A DNA stretch of 64,000 nucleotides from Tenacibaculum larymnensis (lineage in GTDB: Bacteria; Bacteroidota; Bacteroidia; Flavobacteriales; Flavobacteriaceae), in NCBI RefSeq assembly GCF_028829235.1, contig NZ_JAIWJY010000011.1, forward strand, positions 1 to 64,000, read 5' to 3'. Positions within the stretch are counted from its first letter, which is position 1, and each line of letters starts with the position of its first letter. A program made the translations under genes and the position numbers. Shown one piece after another: positions 45,721 through 54,440 of the stretch. Below the pieces are notes generated by a model. That model saw only the letters and a program-made list of their open reading frames with translations, had not been told where the DNA came from and searched no databases.

Positions 45721-46560
45721 TTATTTTTCAACAGGTAATTCTAGTCTACTAGCCCACTCTGTCCAAGAACCGTCATATACACTATAGTTAGTACTTCCTG
45801 ATTCTTCTGCTCCTAAAGCTAAAATACACGCTGTAATTCCTGAACCACAAGAAAAAATCATTTCTTCTTTATTCGGATTCATATCTGAAAATATTTTCTG
45901 AAGCTCCTCTTTCAATTTCATCTTTCCCTCTAATTGCAATTCTGCATAAGGCAAACTTTTAGAATTCGGTATATGACCTCCTCTTAAGTCTTTTCTTGGC
46001 TCTGGTTCCGTAGCATAAAACCTTCCTTTAGAGCGAGCATCCAAAATAACTTTATTATCATCATGAGAAGCTTTTAACACTTCCTCGGTAACACTTATTT
46101 TATCCTTACTAAGATTAGCTTTAAAGTTTCCTGTTAAGAGTTCTCTTTCTTTTTTGGACTCAACTTTATAACCAGCTTCTTTCCAAGCAGGCAAACCTCC
46201 GTTTAAAACTGCGATATTTTCAAAACCAAATACTTTAAACAACCACCAAACTCTCGGTGCTGAATACACTCCTATATCGTCGTAAACAACAATACAACTA
46301 TCATTGTCTATTCCCAATTTCTTAACCTCGTTTTCAAAGTATTCCTCTGACGGAACTGTATTAGGATACTCTCCTTCAATATCTAAAAAGACATTCTTTA
46401 AATCAAAGAAAACAGCATTTTGAATCTGCTGTTTTTCTTTTTTATCATCTGATTTTGTTCCTACTTTCTGAATAGTTGCATCAAGAATTATTAAGTTGTC
46501 TACACTTAAATTATCATGTAACCATTCAACAGGAACTATAGGTGATTTTACTATAAGCAT
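45721..46560 (-). CDS. Thiosulfate/3-mercaptopyruvate-type sulfurtransferase
   Basis: 279 residues with two rhodanese domains. The catalytic Cys lies in IFSCGSGITACILAL near the C-terminus; CGSGxTA is the loop of 3-mercaptopyruvate sulfurtransferases rather than the CRxGx[RT] of classical rhodaneses. ILDARSKGRFYATEPEPRKDLRGGHIPNS-type residues mark the second domain start. It moves sulfane sulphur from mercaptopyruvate or thiosulfate to acceptors. It lies 6 bp downstream of the symporter gene. Confidence 0.88.
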   Translation of the reverse strand: MLIVKSPIVPVEWLHDNLSVDNLIILDATIQKVGTKSDDKKEKQQIQNAVFFDLKNVFLDIEGEYPNTVPSEEYFENEVKKLGIDNDSCIVVYDDIGVYSAPRVWWLFKVFGFENIAVLNGGLPAWKEAGYKVESKKERELLTGNFKANLSKDKISVTEEVLKASHDDNKVILDARSKGRFYATEPEPRKDLRGGHIPNSKSLPYAELQLEGKMKLKEELQKIFSDMNPNKEEMIFSCGSGITACILALGAEESGSTNYSVYDGSWTEWASRLELPVEK

Positions 46561-46566
46561 ATAAGT

Positions 46567-47892
46567 CTATTTTACTTCATCATAATGTTCATCCCATTCA
46601 TGTGGGTGTGGCTTTCCTAACTTACCTACAGACTTCGCAACTAAAGTAGACACCGTTGCATCACCTGTTACATTGATAACTGTTCTACACATATCTAACG
46701 GTCTATCAACCGCAAAAATTAATGCTAAACCTATTGCTAATTTATCTGCTGGAAACCCAACTGACTCCAATACTATTACTAACATTACCATACCGGCTCC
46801 AGGTACAGCTGCTGAACCTATTGAGGCTAACAAAGCTGTTAAAATAATTGTTAACTGATCTCCAAAAGTTAAATCAAAACCTAAAGCCTGCGATATAAAA
46901 ACTGCAGCTACAGCTTGATACAAACTAGTACCATCCATATTAATAGTAGCTCCTACTGGTAACACAAAGCTTGATACTTCTTTATCAACTCCAATATGCT
47001 CTTCTACTCTTTCCATCGTAACAGGTAATGTTGCTGCACTTGAACTAGTTGAAAATGCTAATAATTGTGCTGGGCTAATTTGTTGTAAAAACCACAATGG
47101 GTTCTTTTTGGTAAACACACTTATTAAAACCATATAAAGTGCCACCATTAACAATAACCCTCCTATAACTGTTAATCCATATTTTAACAATGCTAATAAT
47201 AAATCTGGATCGTTAGAAGAAACCACAACATTTGCTAATAATGCAAATACTGCGTAAGGAGCTGTTAACATTATTAAATCTACCATTTTTAACACGACTT
47301 CATTTAATGAGTCAAAGAAGTTTTTTAATGGTTTAGCATTTTTCTCACCTACCAATAACATTGATATTCCTAAGAAAATGGTGAAGAAAATTACTTGTAA
47401 CATTGCTTTATTATTACTCATTGCCTGCATAGCATTATCAGGAACCATATCTTCTAAAAATTGAAGTGGACCGCTTTCTTTTTGCTTACTAGCCTCTGCA
47501 ATTTTAGCTTGTACACCTTCACTATTTGCATAATCAGCTGTTAACTTTGCTATGGTATCTTCTGAAATACCATCTCCAGGTTGTACAACATTTACTAATA
47601 GTAATCCTACTGTTATAGCTATTACTGTTGTACCTATATATATTAGTATGGTACGTAAACCTATATTTTTAAATTTTGAAATATCTTTTAAATCAGATAT
47701 CCCTTTTACAAGAGAAGCAATAATTAATGGTACAGCAATTAGCTTTAATAATTTTACGAAAATAGTTCCTAAAGGCTTTATCCAGTCAGATACGAATGAT
47801 GCTCCATTATCTACAAAGGTCATTGCTAACCCAAATAAAATACCTAAAACCATTCCTATTAAAATTTGCCAGTGTAGTGCAAGTTTCTTCAT
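46567..47892 (-). CDS. Dicarboxylate/amino acid:cation symporter (DAACS family)
   Basis: 441 residues with eight membrane helices and two re-entrant loops. The re-entrant loop signature SSSAATLPVTMERVEEHIG, the substrate/Na motif GATINMDGTSLYQ and the C-terminal RPLDMCRTVINVTGDATVS are diagnostic of the GltP/DctA family. A hydrophilic insert of about 45 residues (around 105-150; VQPGDGISEDTIAKL) between helices is typical of Bacteroidota members. It takes up glutamate, aspartate or C4-dicarboxylates. It is probably co-transcribed with the sulfurtransferase. Confidence 0.9.
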   Translation of the reverse strand: MKKLALHWQILIGMVLGILFGLAMTFVDNGASFVSDWIKPLGTIFVKLLKLIAVPLIIASLVKGISDLKDISKFKNIGLRTILIYIGTTVIAITVGLLLVNVVQPGDGISEDTIAKLTADYANSEGVQAKIAEASKQKESGPLQFLEDMVPDNAMQAMSNNKAMLQVIFFTIFLGISMLLVGEKNAKPLKNFFDSLNEVVLKMVDLIMLTAPYAVFALLANVVVSSNDPDLLLALLKYGLTVIGGLLLMVALYMVLISVFTKKNPLWFLQQISPAQLLAFSTSSSAATLPVTMERVEEHIGVDKEVSSFVLPVGATINMDGTSLYQAVAAVFISQALGFDLTFGDQLTIILTALLASIGSAAVPGAGMVMLVIVLESVGFPADKLAIGLALIFAVDRPLDMCRTVINVTGDATVSTLVAKSVGKLGKPHPHEWDEHYDEVK

Positions 47893-48022
47893 ATAATATA
47901 TTAATCTATTAGTTTTTTCTGGCCGTAAGGTATAAAGAATTATTTAAAAAAAAGTGACCTTGAGTTCGTATATTGTGTCCCATAAATTAGATACTAAGTA
48001 CTAACCTTATTAAAATAAAAAG

Positions 48023-48673
48023 ATGACTGGAATTTTAGATTTATTAAATAGCGATACCGGAAAGGCAATAATATCTGGCGTTGCTGGCTCTACAGGACAA
48101 GATACTAATAAAACTAGTAGTGTTCTAACGATGGCATTGCCTGTTTTAATGAAAGCAATGCAACGAAATGCTGCTACACCTCAAGGTGCTGAAAGTTTAA
48201 AAAGTGCATTAAACAAGCATGATGGTGGAATCTTAGATAATTTAGGTGACTTATTTAATGGTGGTGTTAACTCTGATGTTTTACAAGATGGTAGTAAAAT
48301 TTTAGGTCATGTTTTAGGAAATAAACAACAAGGAGTGGAAAAAGTTATTGGTCAAAAAGCAGGAATGGACACTAGTGCTGTTGCTGATATTTTAAAAACT
48401 GCAGCTCCAATTTTAATGGGATTATTAGGTAAGCAATCTCGTCAAGAAAACATAAATAATTCGAGTGATTTAAGTGGGCTTTTAGGTGGTTTACTTGGTG
48501 GTAGTTCAGCTCAAAAAGAACAAAGTTTCTTAGAACAAATATTAGATGCTGATGGTGATGGTAGTATTGTTGATGATGTAGCTGGAATGATTTTAGGAAA
48601 CGCTAGTAGCAGTCAACAAAAGTCTGGTGGACTTTTAGGAGGACTTTTAGGAGGAGTATTTGGGAAAAAATAA
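48023..48673 (+). CDS. DUF937 family protein with an EF-hand-like motif
   Basis: 216 residues. Residues 1-140 are the DUF937 helical domain (GILDLLNSDTGKAIISGVAG, VLTMALPVLMKAMQRNA). A Gly/Leu-rich linker (LSGLLGGLLGGSS) leads to DADGDGSIVDD (175-185), a calcium-binding-like EF-hand/dockerin loop, then a GGLLGGLLGGVFGKK tail. There is no signal peptide. The family is common in Bacteroidota with unknown function. It is monocistronic with a strong terminator. Confidence 0.85.
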   Translation: MTGILDLLNSDTGKAIISGVAGSTGQDTNKTSSVLTMALPVLMKAMQRNAATPQGAESLKSALNKHDGGILDNLGDLFNGGVNSDVLQDGSKILGHVLGNKQQGVEKVIGQKAGMDTSAVADILKTAAPILMGLLGKQSRQENINNSSDLSGLLGGLLGGSSAQKEQSFLEQILDADGDGSIVDDVAGMILGNASSSQQKSGGLLGGLLGGVFGKK

Positions 48674-48693
48674 CTTTTCATTTGTAATATAAT

Positions 48694-48723
48694 CAAAGGG
48701 CAAACATTTGTTTGCCCTTTTTC
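48694..48723 (+). terminator. Terminator of the DUF937 gene
   Basis: AAAGGGCAAAC pairs with TTTGCCCTTT and is followed by T-rich sequence. The -33 element of the next gene appears to lie within its right arm. Confidence 0.8.
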
Positions 48724-48738
48724 TTTTAACTACTTTTG
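48711..48738 (+). promoter_or_regulatory. Candidate promoter of the DUF6787-like gene
   Basis: TACTTTTG (48731-48738) matches TAnnTTTG exactly and TTTG (48711-48714) lies 16 bp upstream. The ATG follows 17 bp downstream, which supports the start at 48756 rather than an upstream in-frame codon inside the terminator loop. Confidence 0.45.
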
Positions 48739-48755
48739 CCACGATATTAGGATTT

Positions 48756-49067
48756 ATGGAGAAACTTAAACAACGTTGGGGCATAGAAAACAATTGGGCT
48801 TTAGCTGCCATTTTTATAGTTTTCGCAATAAACGGTTCTTTTGCCGCGTGGGTTGCTAAACCTGTTACTAACTTACTAGGTCTATCTCCACAGACAATGA
48901 CTCCTTGGTTATATTATCCTTTAAGAATTTTACTTATTTTTCCTATTTATCAAACCACACTACCTATAGTTGGATGGCTTTTTGGTCAATTTAAATTCTT
49001 TTGGGAGTTTGAAAAGAAGTTTTTAAGTAGATTAGGACTAAGTTTTTTATTCAAAAAAGCAAACTAA
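48756..49067 (+). CDS. DUF6787-like small membrane protein
   Basis: 103 residues with two membrane helices (ALAAIFIVFAINGSFAAWV and LRILLIFPIYQTTLPIVGWLFG) joined by a short extracytoplasmic loop (PVTNLLGLSPQTMTPW). The N-terminus MEKLKQRWGIENNW and the aromatic C-terminus FWEFEKKFLSRLG are conserved features of the flavobacterial family I recall as DUF6787. Function is unknown. The start was set by the promoter position and by homologue length. Confidence 0.7.
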   Translation: MEKLKQRWGIENNWALAAIFIVFAINGSFAAWVAKPVTNLLGLSPQTMTPWLYYPLRILLIFPIYQTTLPIVGWLFGQFKFFWEFEKKFLSRLGLSFLFKKAN

Positions 49068-49212
49068 CAATTCAATTATTTAAAAATCAGTTATTTACCT
49101 ATACTTTTCTCTAAAGTATTTTTTATTTTTGTGTTATTATTAGCTAAATAATAGTTCCTCTCTTTTACTTCCCTAGTTTTAAGATAGAATTACTAACTAA
49201 ACTCATTTCTAT

Positions 49213-50175
49213 ATGAAAACTTTTCTTAAAGAGACTCTAGCTCTCATTATTATATGTTGTTCGTTTTTAATTTTTCAATCTTGTAAAAAAGAGAAGAAAC
49301 AAACTCACGACATCACTGAAACAAAAAAAGAAGTTATTAAGAAGAAAAAGGTAATTGAAATTATTACAGAAAGCATGGATTTTCAAATGTCTGATACCAT
49401 ACCTTCTGGCTGGAATACATTTCGCTACCTCAATAAATCTCCACAAACACACTTTTTTCTAATTGATAAGTATCCTGAAGGGAAAAATTCAGAGGATGCT
49501 AAAAAATATGTAGCACCCGTTTTTGATGAAGCTATGAAGCTTATTAATGAAGGTAAAGCTAAAGAAGGGTTTGCTGAATTTGCTAATTTACCCAAATGGT
49601 TTAGCGAAGTTGTTTTTTTAGGAGGTAGTGGATTACTTTCTCCTGAAAGTACAGGAGAAACTACACTTTATTTAAACCCCGGAAACTACATGCTTGAATG
49701 CTATGTAAAAATGAGTAATGGGGTATTTCATACTTCTATGGGAATGGTTAAAGATGTTGTTGTATCTGACAAAGATTCTGGAAACTCAGAACCAAAAGCA
49801 GATGCTAACATAACTATTTCTAGTACTGATGGGATTGTTTTAAAAGATTCAATTTTTGCTGGAAAACGTACTTTTTCAGTGCATTTTAAAGATCAAATTG
49901 TATACGAAAGTTTTGTTGGACACGATATTAACTTAGTAAAACTACAAAGTAATACTGATTTTGAAAACCTAGAAAACTGGATGAATTGGGCTGATCCTAA
50001 AGGGCTAATTGAACCTGCTCCATCTGATGTTACTTTTTTAGGTGGAGTTAACGATATGCCTACTGGTAATAAAGCTTATTTTACAGCCATATTAAATAAA
50101 GGTATTTATGGGTTAATATCAGAAGTTCCTAATCCTTCCGAGAAAAACTTATTTATAACTTTTGAAGTATATTAA
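49213..50175 (+). CDS. Lipoprotein with cupredoxin-like features
   Basis: 320 residues with a lipoprotein signal ending FQSC (Cys24) and a very basic mature start (CKKEKKQ), so retention in the periplasm is likely. The first domain has SGWNTFRYLNKSPQTHFFLID, then PGNYMLECYVKMSNGVFH and TSMGM. The order G-x-x-x-F, His, then Cys...His...Met resembles blue-copper proteins, though the Cys-His spacing (10) is longer than usual. A second half ends LNKGIYGLISEVPNP, which repeats the strand pattern without the ligands. Copper binding is inference; the family is not recognised. A -7 box match TATTTTTG lies at 49124-49131. Confidence 0.6.
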   Translation: MKTFLKETLALIIICCSFLIFQSCKKEKKQTHDITETKKEVIKKKKVIEIITESMDFQMSDTIPSGWNTFRYLNKSPQTHFFLIDKYPEGKNSEDAKKYVAPVFDEAMKLINEGKAKEGFAEFANLPKWFSEVVFLGGSGLLSPESTGETTLYLNPGNYMLECYVKMSNGVFHTSMGMVKDVVVSDKDSGNSEPKADANITISSTDGIVLKDSIFAGKRTFSVHFKDQIVYESFVGHDINLVKLQSNTDFENLENWMNWADPKGLIEPAPSDVTFLGGVNDMPTGNKAYFTAILNKGIYGLISEVPNPSEKNLFITFEVY

Positions 50176-50177
50176 AT

Positions 50178-50209
50178 AAAAAGAGCAAACTTAGTTTGCT
50201 CTTTTTATT
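50178..50209. terminator. Bidirectional terminator overlapping the mscS 3' end
   Basis: AAAGAGCAAAC pairs with GTTTGCTCTTT around a short loop. The last codons and stop of the minus-strand mscS gene form one arm, so this coding sequence doubles as the terminator of the plus-strand lipoprotein gene. Confidence 0.8.
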
Positions 50210-51057
50210 ATTTCATTTATGTTAATTGGTATTGGCAAGTCAACACCTTCTTCAAGAAAACGTTTATGTACCGCTTCTTTTAAAGCACATTTAGTCTTAA
50301 ATTCTTGAAATGGTTCATTTAACCATACATAAGCACGCATGTGAATATGGTCTGGGTAAACATCAATAACACGAACATCTACTTGATGTATATCACTCAT
50401 CACTTGATCTGGTGTACGATAATCAATAACAGTTGGTAACTTAACTGCCTCTTCTTGTATAATTCTTCGTGCTAAATCAATATCTGCTTTCAACCCTATT
50501 TTAAAATTATTAAAACTCAATACATGAGAATCTTCTATAGTATGATTTAAAATAGAATCTGTACTTATTACCGAATTTGGTATAATCAATCTCTTGTTTT
50601 CAAAGTTATTTATTACGGTATGTCTCAACGTTATGTCTTCAACAATACCAACTCTTGTATCGTCCAGTTTAATATAGTCTCCTACTCTAAATGGACGGAA
50701 AATAACTATGAAAGCTCCTGCTATTAAGTTAGATAGTGCTGCTTGTGCAGCAAAACCTATAATGGCTGCTAAAATACCGGCTCCAGAAAAAATTAAGGTC
50801 GCTTTACTTCTAAAAGCAGGCACGGTCATAATTACATAAATGACACTTAAAAGCCCTATTACAAAAGATACTGAATTACGTAAAAACTGAATACTTGTTC
50901 TACCAAAACGATCTTCTTTCTTACTCTTAATTAGTTGCCAAATAATGGCTCTTACCAATCTAGAAATAACCCAAGACACTAGAAATACAACGATAATGTA
51001 CCCTAAAACACCAAAAAAGGTATCTAAATTAAAACGGTATGGTAAAAGCTTATCCAT
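50191..51057 (-). CDS. Small-conductance mechanosensitive channel (MscS family)
   Basis: 288 residues with three membrane helices. The pore helix TM3 region is FAAQAALSNLIAGAFIVIF, followed by RPFRVGDYIKLDDTRVGIVEDITLRHT, the hallmark beta domain. The cytoplasmic C-terminal domain ends GVDLPIPININEII. It releases solutes under hypo-osmotic shock. The ATG overlaps the parC stop by one base (TAATG), so it is translationally coupled to parC. Confidence 0.9.
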   Translation of the reverse strand: MDKLLPYRFNLDTFFGVLGYIIVVFLVSWVISRLVRAIIWQLIKSKKEDRFGRTSIQFLRNSVSFVIGLLSVIYVIMTVPAFRSKATLIFSGAGILAAIIGFAAQAALSNLIAGAFIVIFRPFRVGDYIKLDDTRVGIVEDITLRHTVINNFENKRLIIPNSVISTDSILNHTIEDSHVLSFNNFKIGLKADIDLARRIIQEEAVKLPTVIDYRTPDQVMSDIHQVDVRVIDVYPDHIHMRAYVWLNEPFQEFKTKCALKEAVHKRFLEEGVDLPIPININEIIKRAN

Positions 51058-53771
51058 TAAAACAACGCTGTTTGACTTTCGTCATCCTTATCTTTCTTCT
51101 TCTTTTGAAGTGCTCTTTCCAACGCTTTCTTTGCTTTGTCTTCTTTAGACTCTACAAACTCTTTATCTTTAGGCTTAGCATCTTCTACTTCCAAAGGTAA
51201 TGCTTCTTCTTTAATTTCTTCTTCATCATTTACCTCTATATCCTCCACTTTTTCCTCTTCTGGCTCTTCATAAGGTAATGATTCTAATAAATTAACTGTT
51301 CTTATTTTGTCTGTTGTTAATTGATTTCCTTGAGCTTTAATTCCTTTTATTGCTATAAAGTCTTCAAAATTAACTTCTATTTTGTCTAAACTTCTTTTTG
51401 AGAAAATTACCTCAGCCATAGGACGATAATCTGTAGCAATAATTTCTAACTTTGATTTCTCGTCTTCTGATATAAAAAGCTCTTCCTTGTCTGGTGTTTC
51501 AACTAAGAATCGTTTTACAAAATAACGTTCTTTTACACCATCAAAATAGATTGCTGAAATTGGTTTGTTAGGTTTCCATTTTTCTAGCACAATCATATCG
51601 TTTTCAAAATGCATCGCTAAATCTGGTGATACTGCTTTGATTTTTCCTGATTGAGTTGCTATTAAAATTTTATCTTCTGCTTTAAACTCTCCTAAAAGTT
51701 CTCCTCTACCATCAACATTTAAACGTTGTACTGTATCGTCAAACCAAATTTTTCTAGGTTTTAAAGTTGAAACTCCTGCTTCTTTAAACTCTACTTTTTT
51801 AATTGAGTACTTGGTTACTAAGTTACCTCTAACACCGCGTCCTTTTATCGCTAAATCGGCAAAATCTATATCCCATTTTAGTTTTTTAACGCTTCCTACT
51901 GCTCGGAGTAAAATAGTTACCACCTCAGCTTCTCCATTAGAGTTTGCGGTAAAATACAATACTTTTGATTTCGAATCATCATTGGCTAAGTTATACTCTT
52001 TATCACGAGTTACTGACGTCACATTAAAACGCTTCATGTATGAAGGTCCTTTCGCTCCATCACGATATATCATGTTGTAAACAGTACGTTTATCTTTTTT
52101 CTTGAATATGGCAACATGAATAATTCCTTTACCAACAAAAGTTTTAGAGTCTACTTTAGTTACTACCATAGAGCCATTTTCTCTAAATACTATAACATCA
52201 TCAATATCGGCACAATCTGTAACATATTCGTCTTTTCGTAAGGATGTTCCTATGAATCCTTCTTCTCTATTTACATAGAGTTTTGAGTTACGCATTACTA
52301 CTTTGGTAGCTACGATATCGTCAAAAATGCGGATTTCGGTTTTACGTTCTTTCCCTTTTCCGTATTTTGATTTTAACTCTTTAAAATAGTCTATGGCAAA
52401 GTCAATTAAATTATCTAAATGATGTTTAACCTCTGCTATTTTTTCCTCTAAACTTTCAATAAATTGTTTCGCTTTGTCTATATCGAACTTAGAGATTTTC
52501 TTAATTCTTATTTCTGTTAAACGAACAATATCTTCTTCAGTTACTTCTCTTTTTAAATGTTTAGTATGCGGTTTTAACCCTAAATCAATTGCTTCAATTA
52601 CTCCTTCCCAAGTTTCTACTTCTTCAATATCACGGTAAATTCTATTCTCAATAAAAATACGTTCTAAAGAAGCAAAATGCCATTGCTCTTCTAATTCGTG
52701 TAACTGAATTTCTAATTCACGTTTAAGCAGCTCTACTGTGAAGTCTGTCGATTTTTTTAAGACTTCTGTTACCCCAATAAATACAGGTTTGTTGTCTTCA
52801 ATAATACAACATAACGGAGATATTGAGTTTTCACAATTAGTGAAAGCGTATAATGCATCTATCGTTTTATCTGGTGATACATTAGCTGGTAAGTGCACTA
52901 AGATTTCAACATTAGCTGCTGTATTATCTTCAATACGTTTAATCTTAATTTTGCCCTTATCATTGGCTTTTAAAATACTATCAATTAATGATGATGTAGT
53001 TGTACCAAAAGGAACTTCTGTAATTACCAGTGTTTTCTTATCTAGAGCTGATATTTTTGCTCTTACTCTTACTTTCCCCCCTCTTTTACCATCATTATAA
53101 TTGGTAACATCTGCTATTCCACCTGTTAAAAAATCAGGTACAATAGTAAAACTTCTTCCTTTTAAGTACTTTACAGAAGCATCTATTAACTCGTTAAAGT
53201 TGTGCGGTAATATTTTTGTTGATAATCCTACCGCAATACCTTCTGCTCCTTGTGCTAATAACAAAGGGAATTTTACGGGTAAGTTTACAGGTTCTTTTTT
53301 ACGTCCGTCATACGAAGCTTGCCACTCAGTAGTTTTAGCATTGAAAACAACATCTAACGCAAATTTTGATAAACGTGCTTCAATATAACGAGAGGCTGCG
53401 GCACGGTCTCCTGTTAAAATGTTACCCCAGTTACCTTGCATGTCTATTAGCAGCTCTTTTTGTCCCATTTGCACCATGGCATCGGCTATTGAAGCGTCTC
53501 CATGAGGGTGATACTGCATTGTGTGACCAACAATATTTGCTACTTTGTTATAGCGCCCATCATCTAAGTCTTTCATTGAATGCATAATACGACGTTGCAC
53601 TGGTTTAAACCCATCTTCCATTGACGGTACTGCACGTTCTAAAATTACATACGAAGCATAGTCTAAAAACCACTCCTTGTACATTCCCGTAACCTTGGTT
53701 ATAGTCTCTGTATTTTCAAGGGGTTGATTTAATTCTTCGTCTTGTTCGTACTTATTGTTTTCTTCACTCAT
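51057..53771 (-). CDS. parC: DNA topoisomerase IV subunit A
   Basis: 904 residues. The catalytic Tyr129 lies in DRAAASRYIEARLSKFA. The winged-helix segment YHPHGDASIADAMVQMGQ has Ala93 where E. coli ParC has the quinolone-contact Ser80, and Asp97 at the Glu84 position. The C-terminal beta-pinwheel region is followed by a long acidic/basic tail (about 800-904; EEPEEEKVEDIEVNDEEE, KKKKDKDDE). It decatenates replicated chromosomes. Pairing with the 618-residue B subunit upstream identifies it as topoisomerase IV rather than gyrase. Confidence 0.92.
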   Translation of the reverse strand: MSEENNKYEQDEELNQPLENTETITKVTGMYKEWFLDYASYVILERAVPSMEDGFKPVQRRIMHSMKDLDDGRYNKVANIVGHTMQYHPHGDASIADAMVQMGQKELLIDMQGNWGNILTGDRAAASRYIEARLSKFALDVVFNAKTTEWQASYDGRKKEPVNLPVKFPLLLAQGAEGIAVGLSTKILPHNFNELIDASVKYLKGRSFTIVPDFLTGGIADVTNYNDGKRGGKVRVRAKISALDKKTLVITEVPFGTTTSSLIDSILKANDKGKIKIKRIEDNTAANVEILVHLPANVSPDKTIDALYAFTNCENSISPLCCIIEDNKPVFIGVTEVLKKSTDFTVELLKRELEIQLHELEEQWHFASLERIFIENRIYRDIEEVETWEGVIEAIDLGLKPHTKHLKREVTEEDIVRLTEIRIKKISKFDIDKAKQFIESLEEKIAEVKHHLDNLIDFAIDYFKELKSKYGKGKERKTEIRIFDDIVATKVVMRNSKLYVNREEGFIGTSLRKDEYVTDCADIDDVIVFRENGSMVVTKVDSKTFVGKGIIHVAIFKKKDKRTVYNMIYRDGAKGPSYMKRFNVTSVTRDKEYNLANDDSKSKVLYFTANSNGEAEVVTILLRAVGSVKKLKWDIDFADLAIKGRGVRGNLVTKYSIKKVEFKEAGVSTLKPRKIWFDDTVQRLNVDGRGELLGEFKAEDKILIATQSGKIKAVSPDLAMHFENDMIVLEKWKPNKPISAIYFDGVKERYFVKRFLVETPDKEELFISEDEKSKLEIIATDYRPMAEVIFSKRSLDKIEVNFEDFIAIKGIKAQGNQLTTDKIRTVNLLESLPYEEPEEEKVEDIEVNDEEEIKEEALPLEVEDAKPKDKEFVESKEDKAKKALERALQKKKKDKDDESQTALF

Positions 53772-53855
53772 ATATGAATGTTTAAACGTTTATTCGTTTA
53801 AGAGTTAGTTTATTTTTATTCTTTGCCTGAATCATATATCTTTAAAAAAAGTAAT

Positions 53856-54386
53856 TTACCTATCTAAACTACTCTTTCTATCATTGTAATCTAATGCAAC
53901 AGCTTTATTAAAATCTTCTCCACCTCTGCTAATTTCTAACACATATTGTGAATTTATAGCTTGTTCTATTTTGAAAAAATCTCCTTCAGATACTTTTTCC
54001 CAATATTCCTTTTCAAACCTTATATTTCCTATCCGCCAATCATTGAATTTAATTAAGTATATAATATCTTCAACACTACTTATATAACCAGAATCAGTAT
54101 CATGCCCTCCGCCTCTTACTCTTTCAATTTTTTCTATTACCTTAAATTCTCCAGAATATTTTTTTTTCTCTATTAAATCTTGATAGATTACCAACCTATT
54201 TAAAAATATCCCAAGGATACCTATTCCTCCAAATACTATAATTAACTTTCCAAAAATTCCATTATCATTAAATAAGTACCAAAAAAGTATTAATATAACC
54301 ATCATAAAAAACAATAACATATAATCATTTTTTATCTGTTTTTTCAAATGAGTTATATCTTTGGAGGATAGTTTAATAATCTTCAT
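53856..54386 (-). CDS. Hypothetical two-helix membrane protein between parE and parC
   Basis: 176 residues, no family recognised. Two membrane helices (about 23-40, MLLFFMMVILILFWYLF, and 46-63, LIIVFGGIGILGIFL) follow a basic N-terminus, and a cytoplasmic-looking domain of about 110 residues contains RGGGHDTDSGYISSVEDIIYL. It shares the strand of parE (54 bp gap) and parC (84 bp gap), so it is inserted in that operon. It is not a standard component of topoisomerase loci and may be a recent insertion. Confidence 0.7.
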   Translation of the reverse strand: MKIIKLSSKDITHLKKQIKNDYMLLFFMMVILILFWYLFNDNGIFGKLIIVFGGIGILGIFLNRLVIYQDLIEKKKYSGEFKVIEKIERVRGGGHDTDSGYISSVEDIIYLIKFNDWRIGNIRFEKEYWEKVSEGDFFKIEQAINSQYVLEISRGGEDFNKAVALDYNDRKSSLDR

Positions 54387-54440
54387 TAATTATACTTTGT
54401 ATCTATTCTGTCATCTATCTTTAAACAAGATTCTTTCATT

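Noticed and set aside
48708..48755. 16-codon N-terminal extension of the DUF6787-like protein
   Set aside because: It would start inside the terminator loop and upstream of the promoter -7 box.
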